The notes below the pieces were generated by a model that made no database searches, was not told where the DNA came from, and worked only from the letters and a program-made list of their open reading frames with translations. The translations under genes and the position numbers were made by a program. From Paratrimastix pyriformis (Eukaryota; Preaxostyla; Paratrimastigidae): a DNA stretch of 38,928 bases. The DNA is taken from contig JAPMOS010000258.1 of the NCBI GenBank assembly GCA_027972325.1, forward strand, positions 1-38,928. The letters are read 5' to 3'. Of this stretch, positions 9,807 to 19,080 are shown piece by piece (within the stretch, counting starts at the first letter, position 1; each line of letters starts with the position of its first letter).

Positions 9807-10310
9807 GAAGGAGACACACAACACCAAGATTCGATGGGTCCAGGTGGTCGGGGCTCCCGACAACCCAGTGTGCCTACACTGCGCCATGAAACAGTGGCTG
9901 ACCAAGCGGCCGACGGAACCAGCGGTTGCGGGTCAGGCAGTGTCGGACACCTTCTTTGTCTTTCCACGGGATAATTCAGTGAAGTGCAGGGTGGGCAAAG
10001 CCATCTCGGCAGACTGGATCCGGAACTGCGTGCGTTCGACGATGACGGTGGCAGGCATTCCCCTGCAGTGGGGTGCCCATTCAATTCGCTCAGCCGCCCC
10101 GTCGAAAGCCGCTGCACTGGGCATTCCACTGCCACAGATTCTGACCAGGTATCGTTGGAGCTCCAGGTCCAGCACCTACCAAATGCACTATGGTCGCACA
10201 GTGGAAGGAGTCACGGATCGCTTCGACGAGGCACTGTTGGCGGGTCGGTTCAGTGGCAAACCTCATGAAATGTCGGGGGCCGCTGAACCTGACAAGGGGG
10301 ACCCTAGGGG
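9807..10310 (+). pseudogene. Tyrosine recombinase C-terminal part, DIRS-A copy 1
   Basis: This is the catalytic C-terminal half of a DIRS tyrosine recombinase, the enzyme that inserts the circular DNA form by site-specific recombination without making target duplications. HSIRSAAPSKAAALG carries the His-x-x-Arg pair, and a later WSSRSSTYQMHYGR carries the candidate nucleophilic tyrosine. The upstream half of the gene is absent here because the Polinton terminus begins at this point. The sequence is nearly the same as the recombinase in copy 2. It is therefore a fragment that cannot act alone. Confidence 0.85.
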
Positions 10311-10364
10311 GTTCCCCCCCCAGCGAGCACGAGTTGGGAGGCAGTGTGATTCCTTTGGCATGCT

Positions 10365-10474
10365 GTCTATTTTCCTGGGGGTTTGGGAAGATGAAGGTCG
10401 TCGAGATTGATTACTCGTTCGCCGAGGCTCCGAGGCTGAAGCGAGGAATCATCGAGACTCTTCTTCCCAAACCC
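10365..10474. repeat. Internal complementary region (ICR) of DIRS-A copy 1
   Basis: Bases 10365-10440 are the reverse complement of the left terminus seen at 16332-16407. Bases 10441-10474 are the reverse complement of the right terminus (11438-11471). This back-to-back arrangement of both ends is the diagnostic ICR of DIRS elements, thought to help restore the ends when the circular DNA is made. The second part is slightly shorter than in copy 2. Confidence 0.85.
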
Positions 10475-11318
10475 TAGCTTCCACCCGCCTCCCTGGTGGC
10501 GTGGAGCACCACATGGCTTACAGCCCACTGCCTCACCACCTCCTGAGCCTGCCGACACCACCTTTGCTCTTCCTGCCATTTTGAGGGAGCAAAGGGGTGG
10601 GGAGGGAGACAGGTCATGTTACCTTTCCCCCCCTCTGTCACAACACAACCACACTCGCCCGCACACAGCCCTCGCGCTGGACCCGGGCAAGGAACTCTCG
10701 GTCTACAACGCCAACCGGCGTCTGACCAAGCAGGGCTACGATCACCCCAAGGCCGCTACGCGCCTCTTCACTCTGGAAGATGGGTCGAGGGTGGTCGTTT
10801 CCAACACCACGGCCGCAGTGGACATTGGGTCTCGTCGCGCGGACGCAGAGGCTCTGCTGTTCGAGGCGCGACCCGAGGATGGTCTCGGGGTGCTACTCGT
10901 GGCCGTGGCCGTGGCCGTGGCCGTGGCGGCCTAAGTTCTTTTCGGCCGCCTCTTCTGCCCGTGGCAAGAGCTCCGCTGAGGAGTCTGCTGCGGAGGGGGG
11001 GAAGAAGTGAATGGAAGGCGCTTCGTCCCCCGGGGGTCTTTTTCTGAGGCTTCGCCCCCTCTGTATTTTTCCCTGATTTTTTTGCGTGACCTGGTAAGCC
11101 GGAGGTTTCTCCACCCTCCTCTTTCCCTCCGCAGACACATGCTTACCGGGGTGAGCTTCGGCGGCTCATGGGGAGGAGAAGTTGAATTTTATTGTGCCGA
11201 TGTTTGATCAATCTTTGAAAGCCTCTTTTGTTTTGTCTCTCTCGTCTTTCTTCTCTACATTCTTTCTTTGGGATGCGTCTGGGCCTGACCACACCTTCCG
11301 GAGTGGTGCCCGGCCCCT
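10475..11318 (+). other. Extra segment between ICR and right repeat, with RG-rich coding potential (copy 1)
   Basis: In described DIRS-1-like elements the ICR lies next to the right terminal repeat. Here about 0.84 kb intervenes. It contains an ORF-like stretch (about 10660-11010) with strings such as DPGKELSVYNANRRLT, AATRLFTLEDGSRVVVSN and an arginine/glycine run (RGATRGWSRGATRGRGRGRG). A GTAAG...TCCGCAG pair at 11094-11134 resembles a 41-base intron. The same segment is present in copy 2, so it belongs to the family. I do not recognise the protein; it could be a captured host exon with an RNA-binding RG tail. Confidence 0.5.
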
Positions 11319-11471
11319 TTGACGTGCTTACGCAAGGGCAGGGTACACTATCCGTGTCAGCTGACATGGAATTTCTTTCTATTTGTGGTCAGTGCCGCTT
11401 TTTGCGTTGCTTGACGTGATGTCTATTTTCCTGGGGGTTTGGGAAGAAGAAGAGTCTCGATGATTCCTCGC
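11319..11471. repeat. Right terminal repeat of DIRS-A copy 1
   Basis: This matches 23431-23583 and is the inverted counterpart of the left repeat at 16332-16512. It contains GTCAGCTGACATGG, the TTTTGCGTTGCTTGACGTGA string and the GGGGGTTTGGGAAGA block. It ends at CCTCGC, after which the two copies have different flanks. Confidence 0.85.
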
Positions 11472-11556
11472 GTGCCACAAGTTCCGCACCAACACCTGCT
11501 ACCGCGAGATTCCGGCCCATTGGGACTGTCTCTTCAAGTTCACTGGGAACGCATAA
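11472..11556 (+). pseudogene. 3' fragment of an unknown host-like gene
   Basis: Directly outside the DIRS-A right terminus a short open stretch reads CHKFRTNTCYREIPAHWDC and ends at a TAA at 11554-11556. The same opening (CHKFRTSTCSRELPTLWDF) occurs at about 12907, in a longer stretch lacking the DIRS element. This suggests a repeated host gene family into one member of which DIRS-A inserted. The C-terminal ends of the two members differ. I do not know the protein's function; see the entry at 12540. Confidence 0.4.
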
Positions 11557-11965
11557 ACAACCCGAGACTTTTTTTGTCTCTATCTCTCTCCGCCACCTTC
11601 TTCCCGCTTTCCATGTGTCCCTGTTTTTTTGAAAAGAGTGGCTATTACCCCCTGGAGCCTAGTCGCATCGAGAAGACCGTTGATCGATTGTTCGACCATA
11701 ACTTTTATCTTGTGCGGAACCCGTCAGCGTGGGTCCGTTCACCGAGAAGAGCGTGTGCCAGCCGTAGTTCGTCCTACAAGGGGAACAAAACAGAGAGATG
11801 GCGTGAGAAATAGTGCTTTCCTTGTGTCTGATTTTGAACTTCCTGGTTTTGAAAAGAGTGGCTGTTACCCCCTGGAGTATCCCGCATGGAAACCGCCAAA
11901 ATGCAGAGGAAGCACGCAGACGGACTCGGTCTCGCCAGGTGATCATTCTCGTCGAGGACGTTCCC
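11557..11965 (+). other. Unassigned stretch with a repeated FEKSG-type motif
   Basis: No whole gene is visible. A roughly 29-base block (GAAAAGAGTGGCTRTTACCC is its core) occurs at about 11629 and again at about 11850. Both copies translate to a phenylalanine-glutamate-lysine-serine-glycine opening followed by YPLE. The first copy continues as RIEKTVDRLFDHNFYLVRN, which has the texture of real coding sequence. They may be two decayed copies of one exon. Confidence 0.3.
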
Positions 11966-12232
11966 GAGTCCCTTCCTGAGCCCCTTCCTGAGTCCCTTCT
12001 AGGCCCCTTCCTGAGCCTTCCTGGTCCTTCCTGAGCCTTCTGAGCCTTCCTGAGCCCCTTCCTGAGCCTTCCTGGAGCCCCTTCGGGGCCCTTCCAGGCC
12101 TTCCTGGAGCCTTCGGCCTTCCAGGCCTTCCTGAGCCTTCCTGAGCCCCTTCTGAGGCCCCTTCCTGAGCCTTCTGAGCCCCTTCCTGAGCCTTCCTGAG
12201 CCTTCCTGAGCCCCTCCTGCGGGCCCCTTCCC
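11966..12232. repeat. CCTTCCTGAGCC minisatellite
   Basis: About 270 bases consist of imperfect tandem units of 9 to 14 bases built on CCTTCCTGAGCC, with GCCCC spacers and some CCTGGAG variants. The tract gives long repetitive reading frames on both strands that I regard as artefacts. Confidence 0.9.
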
Positions 12233-12539
12233 GGCATGATGCCACGACAAGCCCCCGGCTACGAAGTCCGCTGCTCCCCGCTCCTCAATCGGTCTGTTAC
12301 TGTTTTCCCTGATGTGTTGTGGGTTTCTCATGCCTCTCCTCCAGGACCTACGACTTCTTTCAACCGGAGGACAAGACCGAGGTGCACCTAAGCCGACAGG
12401 CTTTTACGAACGGATCTTCCCCAAGCTGCTGGCAAGTTGGTTCCCGAACACGAATCATCTGAATCCCGGCCTCATCGTCCCCGTTCACTTTTGAAGCCGT
12501 TGACTGAGTACCATTTCTCCGCTCCCATCTGTGTTGAGT

Positions 12540-13141
12540 TGCACAAGGTACTCACCCGGATGGTTCTCGCTTTCGGTGGCGTCCTTTTTCCTTGACCAGC
12601 GGACGCTGTTCTGATACGTCGCAGACCTACAGGGCCTGTCAGCAAGAGCCTTGCTCATTACCCTGCTCCTTGATTCCGAGGCTGCATTCGACATCGACCA
12701 CCCCATCGAGGGGCCCGATGAGGCTCGATGAGATCGTCCTCTGGGAACGCTCTTACCCCTTCTACCTCAGGGGGTTCTTCGTGACCGTTCCCTGTTGGAG
12801 CGCACTGACTACTACGGAGAACAGTTCCCAAGGTATTCCTGGCCTGCGAACGTGAATACCTCTCTCTCTCCGCGGACGAACGGAAGACCTATGACTGGTC
12901 GATTCAGTGCCACAAGTTCCGCACCAGCACCTGCTCGCGCGAGCTTCCTACCCTTTGGGACTTCCTCTTAACTCGGCCCCTTCCTCTGCCCCTTCCTGTC
13001 CTTGTGGCTGAGCCCGAACCCGTGCCGGTAGCCGATGATGACGAAGATGAATGGTTTGCCGGCGATAAATTCGGATGACGACACTGGCAACAACGACTAC
13101 AACGCCAACCCCCAAGGCGAAGACGAAGACGAAGACGAGTA
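12540..13141 (+). pseudogene. Broken host-like gene, possibly a BTB/T1 (KCTD-type) domain protein
   Basis: Several short open stretches follow each other on the plus strand but not in one frame. At about 12550-12600 is MVLAFGGVLFP, reminiscent of the opening of a T1 domain. At about 12680 is AAFDIDHP, like the FIDRDP of T1 domains. At 12769-12829 is GVLRDRSLLERTDYYGEQF, which resembles the LL-E-A-x-YYG end of that fold. A longer stretch (12833-13078) continues LACEREYLSLSADERKTYDW, then the CHKFRT string and an acidic tail. The frame changes at least near 12830 and again before 13078, where a second frame runs to an acidic GEDEDEDE end with TAA at 13139-13141. Short introns could explain part of this, but I see no convincing splice pairs. 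The domain call is tentative. Confidence 0.3.
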
Positions 13142-13402
13142 ATGAATCTGGTTCTCTTTTTGATCCGAAATTAGAGGCTCGACGTTTTCTCTCGAAAAAA
13201 GGAGGAGGAAGTGCGTCAGGGTGAAGCAAGGTGAAAGTGAAGCAAGGAGGATTTGGGAGGGTCTGTTCATGAAAACCCGCGGGCCCTCACTACAGACAGG
13301 CCGAGTGGGGAGGGTCTGTCCACGAAAACCCGGAGGCCAGAGCGTCGGGCTTTTTTCTATAGAAATCTCAATGTCTATAGCGTCCACAGAAACCCTGGAA
13401 CA
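13142..13402. repeat. Short direct repeat ahead of the solitary gag fragment
   Basis: A block GGGAGGGTCTGT...GAAAACCCG...GGCC occurs at about 13255 and again at about 13304, one unit of roughly 49 bases twice. Otherwise the stretch holds no gene I can see. It replaces the terminal repeat that would be expected upstream of gag in a whole DIRS-A copy. Confidence 0.6.
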
Positions 13403-14253
13403 TGTACCCTGCCCTTTGCGTTTCGCACGCTTCAAGACGCATCCCTATTGGGCAAAGAATGGATCAAGCAGATCAACAAGCAACACCACAACAACAGACC
13501 CAGCAGCAACAGGGGCCCGCCCTTGACCCTGAACATCCGGCCAACCCTGGCCCCCAAACCCAACCTCCTGACCCTGAAGGCGACACTGGAGCGGAGGGTG
13601 ACAGCTCTCTGTTGGGTGCAACAAATCCTGAAGAAAAAGAAGGTGAAAGCGATCAAGATCAAGAGGAAGTCGGACAATACTACTTCGATACTCTCCAACA
13701 GATCTATTTCAAACCAACGGCCAAGTTACCGGACATCTTTGCGAAGGAGGCCCCTACAAAAAAGGTGGTGACTCCTCCAACCTTACCAGAAAGAGAAGCA
13801 CAGACTTTGCAGATGCTGGGGCTGCAATTCAATCGTCTTCAACACGAAGCACCGACACAAGAGGAATTCGCTCGCGTTGTTCACGTCGGCCGCGCGTTTC
13901 CCAACTTTCGAGACCAGGGCAAGGCCGATCCTGCAGTTGCACCACCAGTGAGTGCCTTACGCCTCATTGATCCAGACCTGCGGAAGGCGGCGACTCAACG
14001 GGACAGTGCGCTGGCTCGGGCTACAGCAGGGGTGTTCTCCGCTATGCGCCCTCTACAGACTCTGGTGGCACTCGCCAACCTTTCGACGGCATCATCGCCG
14101 TCTGAGCTCTCATTCGAGGCCGCTCGAAACCTTGGCATCCTGGCTCTGGATGCCCTCAAGGAAACGACGAGGACCCTTAGCGACCTCCGCCGGAGCGAGT
14201 GGCGCCCACTGTGCCGGCTGGAGGACGGGACGAAGATGCCCGAGGCCTGCACA
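13403..14253 (+). mobile_element. Solitary DIRS-A gag fragment (copy 3)
   Basis: This is a direct repeat of 16483-17334, nearly identical by eye. It starts within the innermost part of the left terminal repeat (GTACCCTGCCCTTTGCG) and stops abruptly in the gag C-terminal region at GAGGCCTGCA, where the minisatellite DNA begins. The gag start is at 13459 (MDQADQQATPQQQ), followed by a Gln/Pro-rich, acidic N terminus, and the visible part is open. No terminal repeat, RT or recombinase accompanies it. It could be a truncated insertion, or a piece left after recombination with copy 2 three kilobases away. Confidence 0.8.
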
Positions 14254-14274
14254 GCGGGACAATTTTCCTGCCAA

Positions 14275-14672
14275 GGTCGGTAGCCGAGGTCGGCCGAGGT
14301 TGGCCGAGGTCGGCGCCGAGGTCGGCCGAGGTCGGAGAGGGTCGGACAAGGTCAGGCTGAGGTCGGCCTGAGGTCGGCTGAGGTCGGCCAGGGTCGGCTA
14401 GACATCTGACCTCGGCCGACCCCGGCAGCCGACCTCGGCCAACCCCGGCCGACCTCAGGCCGACCTCGGCTGCCGACCTCGGCCAACCCCGGCCAACCCT
14501 GACCGACCCTGACCGACCCTGGCCGACGGCTCTGCCGGGGTCGGAGGTTGCTGAACTCGGCAGTTGAGGTCGGCCGAGGGTCGGCCGGAGGTCGGCCGAG
14601 GTCGGCAGCCGACCTCAGCAGGGTCGGCAGCTGAGGTCGGCCCAAGGCTCAGCCTCGGCAGCTGTGGTCGGC
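14275..14672. repeat. GAGGTCGGCC minisatellite that switches orientation
   Basis: Imperfect units of about 9-10 bases read GAGGTCGGCC on the plus strand at about 14283-14398. They read as the reverse complement (GGCCGACCTCG type) at about 14405-14530, then mostly the forward sense again to 14672. The adjacent opposite-sense blocks could fold into a long imperfect hairpin. Confidence 0.85.
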
Positions 14673-14819
14673 CGAAGAGGGCAGTTCGCGGCATCCAATA
14701 ATGTTCATTGGTTTTTAAAGCTTCAGAAGAATATACTGTCAGCTTCCTCTCTGAGAGAAAGACAAGGAGCCAGCCCAACAGCATCAAAAAAGGCAAAAAT
14801 TTGCTTTCTCTTCCTTCTC

Positions 14820-15180
14820 AGGTCCTGCTTCACGAGACTTCGGGATCTTACGTCGACCTGCAACTGGGTTGCCGGTGCTTCGACTACCACGCTCCCCCAA
14901 TCTCAGGGGGCGGACTTCTCGTGGATGGGGCGGACTTGACGAGAGGGAAGAGCCTTTACCATGTCGTGGAGGTTTACCAACGCCCGAAGGGTTGGGTACA
15001 ACGCCCTTTTCCCCAAGCCACCGGGGGTTCTCAATATCACAACCGAGGCCGTGAATCTGCCGACACTGGCGCAAGCCCTTTCATCATCACTCTTAACAAC
15101 CCACAGTCCCGGCGCCCCTTATAGAGGCCCCTGGAGGGGCACCTCGACTCAATTATGGGACGGCCGAAAAAAAATATAGC
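14820..15180 (+). other. Possible terminal exon of an unknown gene
   Basis: After a pyrimidine-rich CTTCCTTCTCAG at about 14809-14820, which looks like a 3' splice site, two overlapping frames have protein-like composition. One begins VLLHETSGSYVDLQLGCRC. The other begins at 14961 (MSWRFTNARRVGYNALFP), includes GVLNITTEAVNLPTLAQAL and ends at 15177-15179. I cannot choose between them or name a family. Nothing upstream gives a matching exon. It may be chance in GC-rich DNA. Confidence 0.25.
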
Positions 15181-15239
15181 CCTCAGAACCGACAGTTGTG
15201 AAGAAAATGGGGAAAACATGTCCTTTTATTGAGGAAACG

Positions 15240-15560
15240 AAAACAGGTGAGCAGCAGAGGAAGCAGCGGGAGGCAGCGGGAGGCAGCGGGGAGGCAGCGG
15301 GAGGCAGCGGGAGAGCGGCGGAGGCAGCGGGAGGCGGCGGAGGCAGCGAGCAGCGGGAGAGCGGCAGGAGGCAGCGGGAGAAGGCAGCGGGAGAGAAAGG
15401 CAGCAGGAGAAGAGCAGCAGAAGAAGAGCAGCAGGAGAAGAGCAGCAGGAGAGCAGCAGGAGAGCAGCAGCAGAGAGGAAAGCAGCAGGAGAGCAGCAGA
15501 GAGGAAAGCAGCAGGAGAGCAGCAGGAGAGCAGCAGGAGAGCAGCAGAGAGGAGGGTGAG
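15240..15560. repeat. Purine-rich minisatellite (GGGAGGCAGC / AGGAGAGCAGC units)
   Basis: The first part repeats GGGAGGCAGC with variants, and the second part repeats AGGAGAGCAGC and its GAGAGGAAAGC variants. One strand is almost entirely purine apart from the C of each GCAGC. Long frames on both strands (Arg/Gln/Gly-rich or Ser/Leu/Pro-rich) come from this repetition and are not credible genes. Confidence 0.85.
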
Positions 15561-16331
15561 GGGAGCTAGAGTTATAGAAGGGTGCTCGTGTGTCGAGGGC
15601 ACCTGAGGCGGCGCGAGGGGGCCTCCAAAGGGCAGGAGAGACCAGAAGGGGGCCGCGATCGGGGACCATTTTGAAGTGGGGGGACGGGGAGTGGGGAGGG
15701 AGGAGGAGGGAGGGAGGGAGGGAGGAGGGAGCAAGAGCGGGCGGGAGGGGGTGGGGGGGGCCGAGGTTGAGCCGAGGAGGCCGGGTTGGGTGAGCTGGAG
15801 CAAAAGGAGCCACAAGGGATGCGAGTGGGCCGCCGTTAAGGGCTGCGCGAGGGTGGCGATGGGGAGCGAGGGGCGATGGGCTGGCGAGCCACGAGGGGGC
15901 AAGAAGGCGCGCTGCGACGGGGGCCCCGATGGGGGGCGGCGGGAGATAAGAGTTGACGTGAGGGGCCACAAGGTTGGCAGGAGGGTCGGGAGCGGCTACG
16001 AGAGGGGGCTTGCAGGGCGGAGAGGCCTGGGAGAGGGCGCGAAGCGAGGAACTCGAGGGGATCCGACTTGCCACAAGAGATGTGAAAGGAACCCCGATGG
16101 GGCCGCGCGAATGGTCGGATTGGGCGCGAGTGGACGCGAGTGGGCGTGAGGGGCATGAAAGAGTTACTAGGGCCACCAGCGGGCGAGGCGGGCTAGGGGA
16201 CAACAAGGAGGCCGCGAAGGCGCCGCGAAGAAGCTGCAGGGGGGGTGAAGGGGACGCGAGGGGCGATCGAAAGGGGAGGGGCGCAAGAGCGGCCGCAGGC
16301 GAAGGGACGTCGCCACGAGGGGAAAGGCGGA
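15561..16331. other. G-rich, purine-skewed stretch without a gene
   Basis: This runs from the minisatellite to the DIRS-A left terminus. It includes GGGAGGGAGGGAGGGAGGAG at about 15709 and a run of eight G near 15753, which are strong candidates for quadruplex or triplex structure on the plus strand. GCGAGGGG-type words recur irregularly through 16000-16320. Open frames exist only because stop codons are rare in such sequence. Confidence 0.6.
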
Positions 16332-16512
16332 TTCAGCCTCGGAGCCTCGGCGAACGAGTAATCAATCTCGACGACCTTCATCTTCCCAAACCCCCAGGAA
16401 AATAGACATCACGTCAAGCAACGCAAAAAGCGGCACTGACCACAAATAGAAAGAAATTCCATGTCAGCTGACACGGATAGTGTACCCCGCCCTTTGCGTT
16501 TCGCACGCTTCA
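16332..16512. repeat. Left terminal repeat of DIRS-A copy 2
   Basis: The core 16381-16487 is the exact inverted counterpart of 23453-23559, and weaker pairing continues to about 16512. The outermost bases, from TTCAGCCTCGG to about 16380, are not shared with the right repeat but are copied in complement in the ICR (22501-22576). Confidence 0.9.
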
Positions 16513-16536
16513 AGACGCATCCCTATTGGGCAAAGA

Positions 16537-17401
16537 ATGGATCAAGCAGATCAACAAGCAACACCACAACAACAGACCCAGCAGCAACAGGGGCCCGCCC
16601 TTGACCCTGAACATCCGGCCAACCCTGGCCCCCAAACCCAACCTCCTGACCCTGAAGGCGACACTGGAGCGGAGGGTGACAGCTCTCTGTTGGGTGCAAC
16701 AAATCCTGAAGAAAAAGAAGGTGAAAGCGATCAAGATCAAGAGGAAGTCGGACAATACTACTTCGATACTCTCCAACAGATCTATTTCAAACCAACGGCC
16801 AAGTTACCGGACATCTTTGCGAAGGAGGCCCCTACAAAAGGTGGTGACTCCTCCAACCTTACCAGAAAGAGAAGCACAGACTTTGCAGATGCTGGGGCTG
16901 CAATTCAATCGTCTTCAACACGAAGCACCGACACAAGAGGAATTCGCTCGCGTTGTTCACGTCGGCCGCGCGTTTCCCAACTTTCGAGACCAAGGCAAGG
17001 CCGATCCTGCAGTTGCACCACCAGTGAGTGCCTTACGCCTCATTGATCCAGACCTGCGGAAGGCGGCGACTCAACGGGACAGTGCGCTGGCTCGGGCTAC
17101 AGCAGGGGTGTTCTCCGCTATGCGCCCTCTACAGACTCTGGTGGCACTCGCCAACCTTTCGACGGCATCATCGCCGTCTGAGCTCTCATTCGAGGCCGCT
17201 CGAAACCTTGGCATCCTGGCTCTGGATGCCCTCAAGGAAACGACGAGGACCCTTAGCGACCTCCGCCGGAGCGAGTGGCGCCCACTGTGCCGGCTGGAGG
17301 ACGGGACGAAGATGCCCGAGGCCTGCATCATCGAGGCCAGCGAGCTGGAGGCTTTGAAGAACAAAGCCACGACGGCCACCGAGGCCAGGAAAAGCCACTA
17401 A
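16537..17401 (+). pseudogene. DIRS-A gag-like protein, copy 2, fossil
   Basis: This is the putative structural (gag) protein of the retroelement. The start at 16537 (MDQADQQATPQQQ) is chosen because it begins the conserved stretch and follows the terminal repeat closely. The N terminus is Gln/Pro-rich and then acidic. The following helical region (EREAQTLQMLGLQFNRLQHE, FARVVHVGRAFPNFRDQ, LSFEAARNLGILALDALKE) matches the solitary copy at 13459. The C terminus (ELEALKNKATTATEARKSH) occurs only in this copy and ends at 17401. No zinc knuckle is visible, which is not unusual for DIRS gag. The gene carries about one break. Confidence 0.7.
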
Positions 17402-19080
17402 ACCCGGGTCTGCCCATGGCCTCCTCTGCCACACTGGGTGTGGACACGGGCACTCCCAAAAACACCAAGTCAAACAGCACGGACTACCTCTGGGTTATTC
17501 CAAAGTCAAGACGGCGCAAGAAAACCCACTTTCTGTCCCCAGAATTTTGTCTGCCCTCGGGTCCTCCGTTGGCGCACGCTTTTCGACCAACCTCGTTGGC
17601 CTTATCATCACAGAGCCCACAACCAACTGGGGTCACAGAAGGCTCATTGGCATTCAATTCGGGTGCAGCCCTCCTTTCCTCGCTCCGTGGCGTTGTCTTG
17701 CCAAGAGACACGTTACAATCAACAAGAAGAAAAGGTGAAGGGTCTGCTGCTCACCAACTCGCACCGCACAATGCTGAAATACTCGATACTCATCAGTCTT
17801 TGGTCCGGGAAGCCAGTCCTTGTGGTGTTCCACTCGGCACAACCGTGGCTAAACTGGAAACAACTTCTGCACCAGTTCCACCGGCACCGGACGTATCAGC
17901 ACCGGTGATCACACCCTCGCAGGCGTCGTCGCCAGCACTCGGAGAGGCAGTCTGTATGAGCCCTACCGCACAGTCACTCTCACACTCAGAGCAGGACAAG
18001 GCAACAAAGCCCGTGGGCAGTCGGGGCGGGCCTGGGGGTCCAGTCCAGGCTCTGACGGGTCGATGGAGGGAACATCACCCAGGGAGACTCGCGGCATGGG
18101 AACACTACCCACCGGAACCCTCCGCGCGAGGACATTACCCCAGGTGAGGCAGGCACTCACCGGAGAGACCCCCGAAGAGGGGCAGCACACGGTGCTGACG
18201 GAAGGACATGCGGAGGCGATCTCGTCGGGCAAACCTGAAACCCTCATGGAGCGTCGTCACCTCAGCGGGGCGAGCGTCACCCAAGGAGGTCCCGAACGTG
18301 GGGGGCTAGACAGAGACCGGCGAGAAGGATCCGCCGACCTTGGGCGAGGGGTTTGTGAACCCGAGACGACGGACCGATACACAGTCAGAGGCGGTCACAC
18401 TCCCCAATGCGGGGACACGCGGGGAGGTCTGCGAGGCAGGGTCCCGGAAACACCCACTCACACGTTCCGCTAGCGTTGGCGGTGAAGCTTATGCACCTCA
18501 GTGGCGGAGGCAGCGACTCGCGTCCCCACCACCCTCCGGTACGGGTGCGGGGGGTGGGGGGGGAACAGGCGCCCCTGGGGGTGGCGCCGATAAAAGTAAC
18601 CCCCCAAAACGGCCAGATCAAATGGCAGGGCAAGACCTACCTGGCCCGGGAGTGGGACCAGAGCAAGGGAGGGCGGCAGCAGTCTGTCCAGCACACCTGC
18701 ACCACCCGTCATGCACTCCCTCACCTCTACGCCCCGTCTTGTCCCCGCTCTCCCCCACAACCCCGTCACGGGACCGGAGGAGGGCCAAGTCCCGGGAGGG
18801 CAGGCACCCAACTCGGGAACCCACTCACCCCCACCCCTCAGGAAACTCTGCCTCACCCCATAACACGGCCCAAGGGGCTCAGCTCGGGGAGGGACAGTCC
18901 TAACCCCTGGGGGGAGGGACCCTCCTTCTCGGACTGGACCCTCAATGGGACCGGGAGCAGGCCAAACTGCGGCTGCTGGCACAGCACCCACCTCGGGGAC
19001 CACTGGCAGGCAGGCTGGCTCGGCACCGGGAGGAGTGGTTGGCCCTCAGACCACCTCGGGAAGTGGCACAGGTGGTATCG
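17402..19080 (+). other. Low-complexity linker region between gag and RT of DIRS-A
   Basis: About 1.7 kb of Pro/Ser/Gly/Thr-rich coding-like sequence links gag to RT. A recognisable island near 18590 reads IKVTPQNGQIKWQGKTYLAR, which looks like a folded piece. A nearby run SSPALGEAVCMSPTAQS is typical of a disordered tail. The frame is interrupted several times. In other DIRS elements this interval forms the end of gag or the start of the pol polyprotein. Confidence 0.45.

Larger units (their letters stand above)
9807..11471 (+). mobile_element. DIRS-A copy 1, right end only (cut by the Polinton)
   Basis: This stretch is a direct repeat of 21941-23583 in DIRS-A copy 2. It starts in the tyrosine recombinase gene exactly at the Polinton edge and ends at the element's right terminus (GATGATTCCTCGC, 11459-11471). 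It holds the recombinase C-terminal region, the internal complementary region, an RG-rich segment and the right terminal repeat. The left part of this copy should lie beyond the far end of the left Polinton. It is a fossil, both bisected and showing scattered differences from copy 2. Confidence 0.85.

Noticed and set aside
11659-12331. Gly/Arg/Glu-rich minus-strand frames resembling a repetitive protein
   Set aside because: All three minus-strand frames are open through the CCTTCCTGAGCC minisatellite, which is expected of a short repeat rather than a gene.
11966-14672. Tandem repeats considered as a CRISPR array
   Set aside because: Units are 9-14 bases, imperfect and without unique spacers, and the setting is eukaryotic mobile DNA.
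15183-16206. Long minus-strand Ser/Leu/Pro-rich and plus-strand Arg/Gly-rich frames
   Set aside because: They are translations of purine-rich minisatellites on opposite strands, with no motif or domain.
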